Source: Bradyrhizobium sp. CSA207 (lineage in GTDB: Bacteria > Pseudomonadota > Alphaproteobacteria > Rhizobiales > Xanthobacteraceae). Taken from it: a stretch of DNA of 64,000 nt. Under the pieces are notes generated by a model. That model had not been told where the DNA came from. It saw nothing but the letters and a program-made list of their open reading frames with translations, and ran no database searches. Location of the stretch: assembly GCF_029051685.1 (NCBI RefSeq), contig NZ_JAACFT010000002.1:62001-126000 (forward strand), given 5' to 3'. The stretch's first letter is position 1. Each line of letters starts with the position of its first letter. Made by a program: the position numbers and the translations under genes. Below are positions 9,634-17,248 of the stretch, one piece after another.

Positions 9634-9666
9634 CTCTCCCGCTTGCGGATTTCGCAAGCGGGAGAG
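9634..9666. terminator. Perfect 14-bp hairpin after binding protein gene
   Basis: Arms CTCTCCCGCTTGCG (9634-9647) and their exact complement (9653-9666) flank a 5-base loop. The same arm sequence ends the family A repeats elsewhere in the window, so this is a solitary family A half. No T-run follows, so it may act as an mRNA stabiliser or attenuator rather than a strong terminator. Confidence 0.55.
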
Positions 9667-9693
9667 ATCAATCGGAAGCTGGAAGGAATGGGA

Positions 9694-10671
9694 ATGGAAC
9701 GGTCGCGGCTCGGCACGTTTGACGTGACATCAATCGGTCTCGGCACGGCACCTCTCGGCGGACTGTTCGCCCCCGTCAGCGATGCCGACGCGGAAGCGAC
9801 GATCGAACGCGCCTGGTCGGCCGGAATCCGTTTCTACGATACCGCCCCGCTCTACGGCTTTGGCCTGGCGGAGCGGCGGCTTGGCGCTTTCCTGCGGCAG
9901 CAGCCACGCGAATCCTACGCCGTCTCGACCAAGGTCGGCCGGTTGCTGCGCGCGCCGGACGGCCCGGCGGCCGAGGATGACCATTACAAGGGCACGCCGC
10001 GCGAGCGGCCGGTGTTCGACTTCAGCCATGACGGCGTGATGCGGTCGGTGGAGGAGAGCCTGGCGCGGCTCGGGCTCGACCGCGTCGATGTCCTGCTCGT
10101 GCATGATCCCGACGATCACTATGACGCCGCTGTCGCCGGCGCCTTCCGTGCACTCCAGCGCCTGCGTTCCGACGGCACGGTCAAGGCGATCGGCGCCGGC
10201 ATGAACCAGTCGGAGATGCTGGTCCGGTTCGCCGAGGCCGTGCCGGTCGATTGCTTCCTGCTCGCCGGCCGCTACACCCTGCTCGACCAGGGCGCGCTGG
10301 ATGCGCTGTTTCCGGTCTGCGCCACGAAAAACATCGGTATCCTGCTCGGCGGCATCTACAACAGCGGCATCCTCGCCAATCCCGGTGCCGGCGCGAAGTT
10401 CAACTATCAGGACGCCGATGCGGGGCTCGTTGCGCGGGCGCGTGAGCTCGACGAGCTCTGCCGCAAGCACGGCACCGAGCTGAAAGCTGCAGCGCTGCAG
10501 TTCTGCATCGCCCATCCGGCGGTGACAGTTGCCGTGCTGGGCGCGCGCAACGCTGTCGAAGTGGCCGACAACATCGCGATGTCGCAGAGCGTGGTGCCGC
10601 CGGCCTTCTGGCAGGAGCTGCGCGCGCGAAAGCTGGTCGACGCGCGGGCCCCGTTGCCGGGCGGAGCGTAA
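9694..10671 (+). CDS. Aldo/keto reductase (aldose dehydrogenase type)
   Basis: This 325-residue NAD(P)-dependent TIM-barrel oxidoreductase carries the family tetrad as Asp and Tyr in YDTAPLYGFG, Lys in STKVGRLL and His in VLLVHDPDDH. It looks like the D-threo-aldose 1-dehydrogenase/L-fucose dehydrogenase/pyridoxal 4-dehydrogenase branch, which oxidises free sugars at C1 to lactones. The following lactonase-like gene supports that role. ATG 9694 is preferred (AAGGA 8 bases upstream); ATG 9688 is possible, and anything earlier would read through the hairpin at 9634-9666. It is downstream of the xylose-type transport genes and probably part of the same operon. Confidence 0.87.
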   Translation: MERSRLGTFDVTSIGLGTAPLGGLFAPVSDADAEATIERAWSAGIRFYDTAPLYGFGLAERRLGAFLRQQPRESYAVSTKVGRLLRAPDGPAAEDDHYKGTPRERPVFDFSHDGVMRSVEESLARLGLDRVDVLLVHDPDDHYDAAVAGAFRALQRLRSDGTVKAIGAGMNQSEMLVRFAEAVPVDCFLLAGRYTLLDQGALDALFPVCATKNIGILLGGIYNSGILANPGAGAKFNYQDADAGLVARARELDELCRKHGTELKAAALQFCIAHPAVTVAVLGARNAVEVADNIAMSQSVVPPAFWQELRARKLVDARAPLPGGA

Positions 10672-10674
10672 GCC

Positions 10675-11523
10675 ATGATCATCGACGGCCATCAGCATTT
10701 CTGGGATCCGGCGCGTGCCGACTATCCCTGGATGGACGCGCCTGAACTCGCGCCGATCCGCCGCGCCTTCACTCCGGCCGATCTCGCGCCGCTCTTGAAG
10801 GCGAACGGCGTCGACGCCAGCATCGTGGTGCAGTGTCGCTCCGCGCTGGCGGAGACCGAGGAATTTTTGCGCATCGCGCGCGACAGCCCTTTCGTCGTTG
10901 GCGTTGTCGGCTGGGTTGATCTGACTGACGGTTGGCTTGGCGAAACGCTGGACCGGCTGCGTGCTTCTCCCGGCGGGGACAAGCTGGTCGGCATCCGCCA
11001 CCAGGTCCACGACGAGCCAGATCCTGATTGGCTGTTGCGCGAGGACGTCCAGCGTGGCCTCACCGCAGTGTTCGCCCATGATCTCGCCTACGATTTCCTG
11101 GTCCGCACTCCTGAGCTGCCCGCCGCGATCGCGACCGCGCAGGCGTTTCCGCACGCGCGCTTCGTGCTCGATCACGCCGCCAAGCCGCCGATCGCCGACG
11201 GCTGGAGCCCCGAATGGGCCGATCGCATCGCAGCGCTCGCCGCCTGCGGCAATGTCTGGTGCAAGATCTCAGGGCTGGCGACGGAAGCGGTTTGGAACGA
11301 CTGGGACGCAGAGCGGCTGCTTCCATTCGTCGAGCACGTCGCAAAATGTTTTGGCGAGGATCGCCTGATCTTCGGCTCCGACTGGCCGGTGTGCTTGCTC
11401 GCGGGGAGTTACGGCGAGATCAAGAGCGCGCTGGAAGCGTGTCTGGCGAAACTTGGGCCGCAGGTGCGGGAGAAGGCGTTTGGGGTGAATGCGAAGGCCG
11501 CATATCGGTTGGTGGCTAGTTGA
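10675..11523 (+). CDS. Amidohydrolase, fuconolactonase-like
   Basis: This 282-residue amidohydrolase_2 TIM-barrel protein has the N-terminal metal motif DGHQHFWDP, the LDHAAKPP strand and the C-terminal FGSDWPV motif. In this branch, members hydrolyse sugar lactones (for example L-fucono-1,5-lactone) or 4-sulfomuconolactone. It starts 3 bases after the aldo/keto reductase, and the pairing suggests sequential oxidation of an aldose to a lactone and then to the aldonic acid. No aldonate dehydratase is seen in the window. A family A repeat follows its stop. Confidence 0.87.
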   Translation: MIIDGHQHFWDPARADYPWMDAPELAPIRRAFTPADLAPLLKANGVDASIVVQCRSALAETEEFLRIARDSPFVVGVVGWVDLTDGWLGETLDRLRASPGGDKLVGIRHQVHDEPDPDWLLREDVQRGLTAVFAHDLAYDFLVRTPELPAAIATAQAFPHARFVLDHAAKPPIADGWSPEWADRIAALAACGNVWCKISGLATEAVWNDWDAERLLPFVEHVAKCFGEDRLIFGSDWPVCLLAGSYGEIKSALEACLAKLGPQVREKAFGVNAKAAYRLVAS

Positions 11524-11543
11524 GGCTTGCCGCGCTCTTTCTT

Positions 11544-11698
11544 CCTTCTCCCCTTGTGAGAGAAGGTGGCGCAAAGCGCCGGATGAGGGGTTGCTTCCGC
11601 GAGTTCAGAACGCGCGAGGGGCATCTGCGGAGAGAACCCCTCACCCAACCGAGCCTGTGTCTACCGGCGTCGCTGCCCTCTCCCACAAGGGGAGAGGG
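11544..11698. repeat. Intergenic palindromic repeat, family A (copy 1)
   Basis: The element opens with a hairpin around CCCCTTGTGAG, has inner inverted segments GGATGAGGGGTT and AACCCCTCACCC, and closes with CCCTCTCCCACAAGGGGAG. The same architecture is found at 28985, 30565, 34468 and 42997. It fills the gap between two convergent genes and probably acts as a bidirectional terminator. Confidence 0.75.
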
Positions 11699-11717
11699 CA
11701 CAATAACGAGCGCATCC

Positions 11718-12083
11718 TCACACCCCAGCGGGCACTTGGTCCAGAAAGCCAACGATGCTCATGATGCGGCCGTCCTTCAGCACCGCGAAATCGGTGCCTT
11801 TGATCGGGCTGTCGATGCCATCGGGGCCAAGCCCCCACGAAAAACGAACATGGTCGCCGTAGCCGTTGGGCTCGCCGATCAGCTTGAACTTGAATTCGGG
11901 AAAGCGCTGCTGCACACCGGCGATCAATGCATCGATGCCGCCATGACCGCCGCCCTGCATCAGGGGATCGACGTAGCTTGCATCCGCCGTCCAGTTCTCG
12001 CTGAGCAGCTTGCGGCGACGGCCTGCGGTGCGCTCGTTCCAGAGATCGATATAGCGGCGGGCGACGGTGATGGGGTCGGTCAT
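11718..12083 (-). CDS. NTF2-like / SnoaL-fold protein
   Basis: This 121-residue protein of the nuclear-transport-factor-2 fold has an N-terminal helix TVARRYIDLWNERTAG, the central WTADASYVDPLMQGGGHGGIDAL segment in which the conserved Asp usually shapes the pocket, and C-terminal strands with GTDFAVLKDGRI. Such proteins are small hydrolases, isomerases or binding proteins with unpredictable substrates. ATG 12083 follows a GGAGAACACC site; upstream codons in frame lack domain content. It is a single-gene unit between a family A repeat and a family G repeat. Confidence 0.85.
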   Translation of the reverse strand: MTDPITVARRYIDLWNERTAGRRRKLLSENWTADASYVDPLMQGGGHGGIDALIAGVQQRFPEFKFKLIGEPNGYGDHVRFSWGLGPDGIDSPIKGTDFAVLKDGRIMSIVGFLDQVPAGV

Positions 12084-12164
12084 GGTGTTCTCCTTCGATG
12101 GCGCCGTCTTATTCGGCTGTCCCTGACTATCGAAGGTTCGCGCGCGCCGATCGATTACCTCGGA

Positions 12165-12211
12165 GGTCATGATCCGGAAGTGTGAAGTGGCTTTCCGGCA
12201 AGGTCATGCGC
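12165..12211. repeat. Palindromic repeat, family G (copy 1)
   Basis: GGTCATGATCCGGAAGTGTG and the partly complementary CTTTCCGGCAAGGTCATGCG form a hairpin-like element. A closely similar copy lies at 28467-28515. It sits upstream of the NTF2-like gene. Confidence 0.65.
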
Positions 12212-12221
12212 AAACAAACAA

Positions 12222-12254
12222 CTGAAGCGCGATGATGCTTTCATCGCGCTTCAG
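12222..12254. terminator. Hairpin terminator of the RidA gene
   Basis: Perfect 14-bp arms CTGAAGCGCGATGA (12222-12235) and their complement (12241-12254) enclose the 5-base loop TGCTT. It lies 22 bases beyond the RidA stop on the minus strand and is followed there by a short AT-rich tract, so it is a good intrinsic terminator candidate. Confidence 0.65.
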
Positions 12255-12275
12255 GCGATCGCAAATCTTACGCGG

Positions 12276-12629
12276 CTATGATTTCGCCGCGACGACCATG
12301 ATCTCGACGGTGTACTGCGGCGCTGCGAGCTTGGCTTCGACGGTGGCGCGCGCCGGGGTGTTGCCGGGCGAGACCCAGGCGTCCCACACCGCGTTCATCT
12401 CCTGGAACGTCTTCATGTCGGTGATGTAGATGGTGGCCGAGAGCAATTTGGACTTGTCGGTGCCGGCCTTGGCGAGATGGCCGTCGATGGTCGCCAGGAT
12501 ATCCTGGGTCTGCTTCGTGACGCTTTCGCCGGCGGCGTTGTTGGCGACGACACCGGCGAGATAGACGGTGTTGCCGTGCACGACAACCTGGCTCATGCGC
12601 GGGCCGGTTTCAAGGCGTTGAATGCTCAT
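12276..12629 (-). CDS. RidA-family reactive imine deaminase
   Basis: This 117-residue YjgF/YER057c/UK114-type protein normally works as a trimer that hydrolyses reactive enamines and imines made by PLP enzymes, or acts on related substrates. Features seen are the N-terminal VVVHGNTVYLAGVVANN strand-loop, the TKQTQDILATIDGHLAKAG helix and the PARATVEAKLAAPQYTVEI segment, whose Arg anchors the substrate carboxylate in RidA. ATG 12629 follows AGGAGATCCCA. Three 18-bp tandem repeats lie upstream. Confidence 0.92.
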   Translation of the reverse strand: MSIQRLETGPRMSQVVVHGNTVYLAGVVANNAAGESVTKQTQDILATIDGHLAKAGTDKSKLLSATIYITDMKTFQEMNAVWDAWVSPGNTPARATVEAKLAAPQYTVEIMVVAAKS

Positions 12630-12685
12630 TGGGATCTCCTGTAAATGGCGGCCCTGTCTAGCGCAGTGCCCAGCGCTGTGCCACC

Positions 12686-12739
12686 CCAGGCACGCATGCA
12701 TTGCCAGGCACGCATGCGTTGCCAGGCACGCATGCGGCG
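12686..12739. repeat. Three tandem 18-bp repeats
   Basis: The unit CCAGGCACGCATGCRTTG occurs three times in a row (12686-12703, 12704-12721, 12722-12739), with the last copy diverging at its end. It lies between the esterase gene and RidA, both on the minus strand, so it is in the esterase 3' flank and the RidA promoter region. Each unit carries a GCATGC palindrome. Confidence 0.75.
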
Positions 12740-12753
12740 GTGCATGCGCAGCC

Positions 12754-13671
12754 TTACGGAAACCGGCTGAAAAACGTCCAGATCGTTTCGGCGCCGTCGA
12801 TGTCGTTGTTCTGCGGCCCGAGCAGGCGTGCCGCGATCTTCGGGAAACGGGCATCCGGGGAGGAACCGGGCATGCGGTGGCCGCCATGGTTGATGCGATA
12901 GAGCACGACGTCGTGCCCGCTGGGACAGCGCGAGGAAATCCGCGTGACGGTGGACTGGTCCGCGGGCGCCTTGTCGGGCAGGTCGGTCACGTCGGCGTCT
13001 CCGGTCTCGCAGCCATTGAGCTTGCGCCAGAACGCCAGCGTCTCTTCGGTCGACCAGAACCCGTCTGCGGCATAGTAGCTCGATCCGCGTCCACCCTCGT
13101 AGGGGATTAGCGGGTCGGCCGTGCCGTTCATGAGCAGCATCGGCAGCGGCCGCGACGGATGGCAGGTAACGGCGGCTTCGTCGGTGAGATTCATGATCAC
13201 GCTCGCGCCGGCCGCGAACAGATCGGCGCGCGCGCAAGCGAGCGTCATCGCCATCGCGCCGCCATTGGAAACGCCGGTGACGTAGACGCGCTTGGCATCG
13301 GCCGTGCCGTCGGCCACCAGCTTCTCGACGAGCTTGGCGATGAACGCGATGTCGTCGGTGCCGGGAGGCGGTCCGCGCAGCGCAGGTCCTGCCTTTGTTC
13401 TGGCATCGGCCCAGGCATTGTTGAGCCCGTCCGGAAACACCACGGCCAGGCCTTCGCGCTTTGCGACCTGCGGCCATGCCGTCCGCGCCACCATATCGGC
13501 GCCGCGCTGGGTCGTGCCGTGCAGCACGACCACGAGCGGTGCCGGCTTTTTCGCCGGCAGTTGCGCGCTGTAAGAGCGCTTCACGCCGCCGACGTCGATC
13601 GTGTCGGCGAATGCAGGCGGGGCGGCAGCCAATGCCGCAACCAGCGCCGCAATGCGCATCCAAGTCCGCAC
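12754..13671 (-). CDS. Secreted PHB-depolymerase/feruloyl-esterase-like hydrolase
   Basis: This 305-residue alpha/beta hydrolase of the LpqC/carbohydrate-esterase-1 group has a Sec signal peptide (IAALVAALAAAPPAFA). The oxyanion segment is VVVLHGTTQ, the nucleophile is Ser in GVSNGGAM, the acid is Asp in NGTADPLIPYEGG, and the catalytic His is in NHGGHRMPG. Likely a periplasmic or secreted esterase on polyhydroxybutyrate oligomers or aromatic esters; substrate is not certain. It begins with GTG 13671, sharing one base with the stop of the upstream flavoprotein gene; ATG 13659 is an alternative. Confidence 0.87.
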   Translation of the reverse strand: MRTWMRIAALVAALAAAPPAFADTIDVGGVKRSYSAQLPAKKPAPLVVVLHGTTQRGADMVARTAWPQVAKREGLAVVFPDGLNNAWADARTKAGPALRGPPPGTDDIAFIAKLVEKLVADGTADAKRVYVTGVSNGGAMAMTLACARADLFAAGASVIMNLTDEAAVTCHPSRPLPMLLMNGTADPLIPYEGGRGSSYYAADGFWSTEETLAFWRKLNGCETGDADVTDLPDKAPADQSTVTRISSRCPSGHDVVLYRINHGGHRMPGSSPDARFPKIAARLLGPQNNDIDGAETIWTFFSRFP

Positions 13672-15329
13672 TAGACCACCGCTTTCGCCGCGGCGCGGCC
13701 CGCATTGCGGCCCGAGAACAGGCAGCCGCCGAGGAAGGTGCCTTCCAGCGAGCGATAGCCGTGCACGCCGCCGCCGCCGAAGCCGGCGGCTTCACCGACC
13801 GCGTAGAGCCCGGGGATGACTTTGCCCTCCTCGCCGAACACGCGCGAGTCGAGATCGGTCTCGAAGCCGCCCAGCGTCTTGCGGGTGAGGATGTTGAGCT
13901 TGACTGCGATCAGCGGACCATGCGCGGGATCGAGGATGCGGTGCGGGGAGGCGGTGCGGATCAGTCTGTCTCCGATGTAGCGCCGCGCATTGTGGATGTT
14001 CATCACCTGCGCATCCTTGACGTAAGGATTGCCGATCTCGCGGTCGCGCGCCTCGATCTGCATCCTCACCTCGTCAAGCCTGAGCAGGTCGTTGCCGGCG
14101 AGCTTGTTCATCGCGGCAACGAGATCCTCGAGCTTGTCGCGTACGATGAAGTCAGCACCGTGGCGCTTGAACGCCTCCACCGGCGCCGGCGCGCCCTTGT
14201 TGGTGGCCCGGCGCAAGGTCATGCGCCAGCTCTTGCCGGTGAGGTCGGGATTCTGCTCCGAGCCCGACAGCGCGAATTCTTTCTTGATGATGCTCTGCGT
14301 CAGGATGAACCAGGAATAATCGTAGCCGGTCGACATGATGTATTGGAGCTGGCCGAGCGTGTCCGAGCCGGGAAACAGCGGCGCCGGCAGCCGCGTGCCC
14401 GTCGCGTCGAACCACATCGAGGACGGGCCCGGCAGGATGCGGATGCCGTGGCGCGGCCAGATCGGCGACCAGTTCTGGATGCCCTCGACATAATGCCACA
14501 TGCGGTCGCGGTTGATCAGCCGCGCGCCGATCGCCTCCGTGATCCCGATCATGCGGCCGTCGACATGTTCGGGCACGCCGGAGATCATGAATTTCGGCGG
14601 CTCGCCGAGCCGCTTCGGCCAGTTCTGCCGGACGAGATCATGGTTGCCGCCGATGCCGCCGGAGGCGACGACCACGGCCTGCGCCTTCAGCGCAAACTCG
14701 CCGACCGATTTGCGCGAGGAACTCTTGCCGCGTTCGACCTGATCGGCTGCGAGAATGACGCCGCTGATGCCATCCACCGTCCCGTTGGTGACGGAGAGCG
14801 CATCGACGCGGTGGCGGAACTTGAAAATCAGCCGGCCGCTGTGGACGGCTTCGCGCGCGCGGCGCTCGAACGGCTCGACGATGCCCGGGCCGGTGCCCCA
14901 GGTGACGTGAAAGCGCGGCACGGAATTGCCGTGGCCCATCGCATCATAGCCGCCGCGCTCGGCCCAGCCGACCACGGGAAAGATGCGATGGCCCATGGCG
15001 CGCAGCCAGGCGCGCTTTTCGCCGGCAGCAAACGCGACATAGGCTTCCGCCCACTGCCGCGGCCAGAAATCCTCGTCACGGTCGAAGCCGGCGGTGCCGA
15101 GCCAGTCCTGCATCGCCAGATCAAAGGAGTCCTTGATGCCGAGCCGGCGCTGCTCCGGCGAATCGACCAGGAACAATCCGCCGAACGACCAGAACGCCTG
15201 GCCGCCGAGCGACTGCTCGCCCTCCTGGTCGACCACGATCACGCGCTTGCCGGTATCGGCAATTTCGGTCGCGGCCACTAGGCCCGATAATCCGCTGCCG
15301 ACGACGATGACGTCCGCCTGCTCAGTCAT
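13671..15329 (-). CDS. FAD-binding dehydrogenase (3-ketosteroid dehydrogenase-like)
   Basis: This 552-residue flavoprotein has the N-terminal dinucleotide fold DVIVVGSGLSGLVAATEIA, followed by VVDQEGEQSLGGQAFWSFGG as in the fumarate reductase/KstD superfamily. The C-terminal FAD motif GLYAVGEAAGFGGGGVHGYR and FLGGCLFSGRNAGR are also present. It should oxidise or reduce a C-C bond next to a carbonyl, but the substrate is unknown; homologues are often annotated only as FAD-binding dehydrogenase. ATG 15329 follows a GGGGGGAACTC site. It shares a stop/start base with the esterase gene, so the two are coupled. Confidence 0.88.
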   Translation of the reverse strand: MTEQADVIVVGSGLSGLVAATEIADTGKRVIVVDQEGEQSLGGQAFWSFGGLFLVDSPEQRRLGIKDSFDLAMQDWLGTAGFDRDEDFWPRQWAEAYVAFAAGEKRAWLRAMGHRIFPVVGWAERGGYDAMGHGNSVPRFHVTWGTGPGIVEPFERRAREAVHSGRLIFKFRHRVDALSVTNGTVDGISGVILAADQVERGKSSSRKSVGEFALKAQAVVVASGGIGGNHDLVRQNWPKRLGEPPKFMISGVPEHVDGRMIGITEAIGARLINRDRMWHYVEGIQNWSPIWPRHGIRILPGPSSMWFDATGTRLPAPLFPGSDTLGQLQYIMSTGYDYSWFILTQSIIKKEFALSGSEQNPDLTGKSWRMTLRRATNKGAPAPVEAFKRHGADFIVRDKLEDLVAAMNKLAGNDLLRLDEVRMQIEARDREIGNPYVKDAQVMNIHNARRYIGDRLIRTASPHRILDPAHGPLIAVKLNILTRKTLGGFETDLDSRVFGEEGKVIPGLYAVGEAAGFGGGGVHGYRSLEGTFLGGCLFSGRNAGRAAAKAVV

Positions 15330-15593
15330 GAGTTCCCCCCTGTAGTTCCCCGGATTGAAGTCAGCGGTTGCAACTGAGATCAAGGGGCTGTCGCGTAAGA
15401 CATCATTAACTTGTTCCAGTTTGGGACCCAACGCCTTTGGGACCAACGCCGCCGAGTGCAGCGCGGACGCAACACTGGACTTGAATTTGTTTTGAGCGAG
15501 CCGGCGTGCCTAGACAAAGCCGCGGTTACGACCGACGCTAGCGGTGCATCACCACCTGACACGCAGATTCGAACTCGACTGGGGCGGGGGACA

Positions 15594-16115
15594 ATGAGGT
15601 TTCTGACGGGGTTGCTCGCGGCGGTCCTCCTGATCGCGGGCATGGGGGCTTCTCACGCGGTGGTTCGGATCGCGGACGACCGCGGCGGCCGGATTGGAAC
15701 TTACGTCGACAAATACCAGGACCTGCGGCAATCCGGTGACACCGTCATCATCGACGGCCTCTGCGCATCCGCCTGTACCATCGTCCTCGGTGCCATCCCG
15801 CGCGACCGCATCTGCGTGACCTCGCACGCCATGCTCGGCTTCCACGCCGCCTGGGATTTCGGCAGCAACGGCCGGGCCATCACCAATGCCGAAGCGACCC
15901 AGATGCTCTACGCGATGTATCCGTCGCAGGTGAAACGCTGGATCATGCAGCGCGGCGGCCTCACCCCGCACATGCTCTTCCTCCGGGGCAAGCAGCTCCA
16001 GGCCATGTACAAGCCCTGCTACCTCGACGCGCAAGCCTCGGCCAACAGGCCTTTGCGCCGATCTGCTCAGCCAGCGGAAGAGTTGGAGTCGGCCCGCGGG
16101 CAGCTGCTGCACTGA
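15594..16115 (+). CDS. Periplasmic ClpP/SppA-fold protein (COG3904-like)
   Basis: This 173-residue exported protein has a signal peptide (FLTGLLAAVLLIAGMGASHA). The body matches the crotonase/ClpP-like fold of predicted periplasmic COG3904 proteins: a strand before DTVIIDGLCASACTIVLG, in which Ser of CASAC is at the nucleophile position, then MLGFHAAWD with the candidate catalytic His. It could be a periplasmic serine protease, but activity is not proven for the family. ATG 15594 follows GGGGCGGGGGACA. It is divergent from the flavoprotein gene at 13671-15329. Confidence 0.75.
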   Translation: MRFLTGLLAAVLLIAGMGASHAVVRIADDRGGRIGTYVDKYQDLRQSGDTVIIDGLCASACTIVLGAIPRDRICVTSHAMLGFHAAWDFGSNGRAITNAEATQMLYAMYPSQVKRWIMQRGGLTPHMLFLRGKQLQAMYKPCYLDAQASANRPLRRSAQPAEELESARGQLLH

Positions 16116-16223
16116 ACCTATCAAGCGCGACGTGATCTTTGGCCCGCCCGCGGCGCTTGCCCGTCGGCGGGTCAATGCCTATTTGAGAGCCAGGGAACGG
16201 GCGCTTTTGGCCCAATCGTTGTC

Positions 16224-16418
16224 ATGGCTCAACCACTGAACCCCACCCATCCGTTACAGGACAATTCGCCCACTGCCGGCCGGACGTCGTCCGTGCTGCT
16301 GTTCGCCGGTGCAGTGATCGGTGGGCTTGCCGTGACCGGGGCGCTCGCACTGTGGTTCCACTACGGCACGCAAATGTTCTTCGAAATGATCAGGGCCGGC
16401 TTCGCCGCCTGCTTCTGA
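16224..16418 (+). CDS. Small single-pass membrane protein before SCO
   Basis: This 64-residue protein has one clear membrane helix (SSVLLFAGAVIGGLAVTGALAL) followed by a short amphipathic tail. It ends 24 bases before the SCO gene on the same strand, so it may be cotranscribed and could assist copper or oxidase assembly; that role is inference only. The Shine-Dalgarno is weak, so existence as a gene rests on its membrane pattern and position. Confidence 0.5.
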   Translation: MAQPLNPTHPLQDNSPTAGRTSSVLLFAGAVIGGLAVTGALALWFHYGTQMFFEMIRAGFAACF

Positions 16419-16442
16419 TCCGCGACAGGAAGTCTTCCGCCC

Positions 16443-17033
16443 ATGAGCTCCGCCACCCGTCCGCTGGTGATCGCGACCGCCTTCGCAGCAAGCCTCCTTG
16501 TCGGGCTCCTGATCATGTTCTGGGCCATGGGCGGGGTGAGCAAGGTGGCGCAGCCGGCCGCAATCGGCGGCCCGTTCCAGCTCACCGACCAGAACGGCAA
16601 GGTCGTCACCGACCAGAACCTCAAGGGCAAGCCGACCCTGATCTTCTTCGGCTACACCCATTGCCCCGACGTCTGCCCGACCTCGCTGTTCGAGATCTCG
16701 GAAGTGCTGCGCGCGATGGGCAAGGATGCCGACAAAGTCAACGCCATCTTCATCTCGGTCGATCCCGAGCGCGATACGCAGGCCGCGATGAAGGATTATC
16801 TCTCGAGCTTCGACCCGCATCTCGAGGGCCTGAGCGGGGATCCTACAGAGACCGCCAAGGTGATCACGTCCTACCGGGTCTACGCCAAGAAGGTCCCGAC
16901 CAAGGACGGCGACTACACCATGGATCACACCGCGCTAACCTATCTGATGGACCGCGACGGCAGGTTCGTCTCGCCGTTCAACCTGAAGCGGAGCCCCGAA
17001 GAGGCGGCGATCGAGCTGAAGCGGTATCTATAG
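16443..17033 (+). CDS. SCO1/SenC-family copper chaperone
   Basis: This 196-residue membrane-anchored thioredoxin-fold protein has an N-terminal helix (VIATAFAASLLVGLLIMFW), then a periplasmic domain. The copper-binding Cys pair is in HCPDVCP, and the third ligand His is in YTMDHTALTY. It should deliver copper to, or reduce, the CuA site of cytochrome oxidase subunit II or act in related periplasmic copper handling. The window also encodes CoxB with a CuA site 44 kb away, a plausible client. Length and all ligands are normal. A family B repeat follows. Confidence 0.94.
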   Translation: MSSATRPLVIATAFAASLLVGLLIMFWAMGGVSKVAQPAAIGGPFQLTDQNGKVVTDQNLKGKPTLIFFGYTHCPDVCPTSLFEISEVLRAMGKDADKVNAIFISVDPERDTQAAMKDYLSSFDPHLEGLSGDPTETAKVITSYRVYAKKVPTKDGDYTMDHTALTYLMDRDGRFVSPFNLKRSPEEAAIELKRYL

Positions 17034-17064
17034 GGGCTTCTTTCGGGCGCACCAGCTTCCACAT

Positions 17065-17152
17065 CGTCATGGCCGGGCTTGTCCCGGCCATCCACGTTCT
17101 TGGGATACGCGAGAATGTGCGTGGATGCCCGGGACAAGCCCGGGCATGACGG
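17065..17152. repeat. Palindromic repeat, family B (copy 1)
   Basis: Two hairpins in mirror arrangement: CGTCATGGCCGGGCTTGTCC at the left and its near complement, ending GGGCATGACGG, at the right, with TCCACG/CGTGGA inside. Related copies lie at 32093, 37336 and 46749. It follows the SCO gene and may terminate it. Confidence 0.75.
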
Positions 17153-17248
17153 ACGGCCGGAACTTTCGGCCGCAATCCCCGCTCGCGTTCCCGGCGGGAT
17201 GGTCTATAAGGCCCTCCGATCCCAACGAAATCCGTTCATTTCCCGCCG

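Noticed and set aside
11544..11698. Possible CRISPR or insertion sequence in the repeat-rich gaps
   Set aside because: The repeats are hairpin pairs with no regular spacers, no cas genes and no transposase.
12686..12739. CRISPR-like reading of the three 18-bp repeats
   Set aside because: The units are directly adjacent with no spacers.
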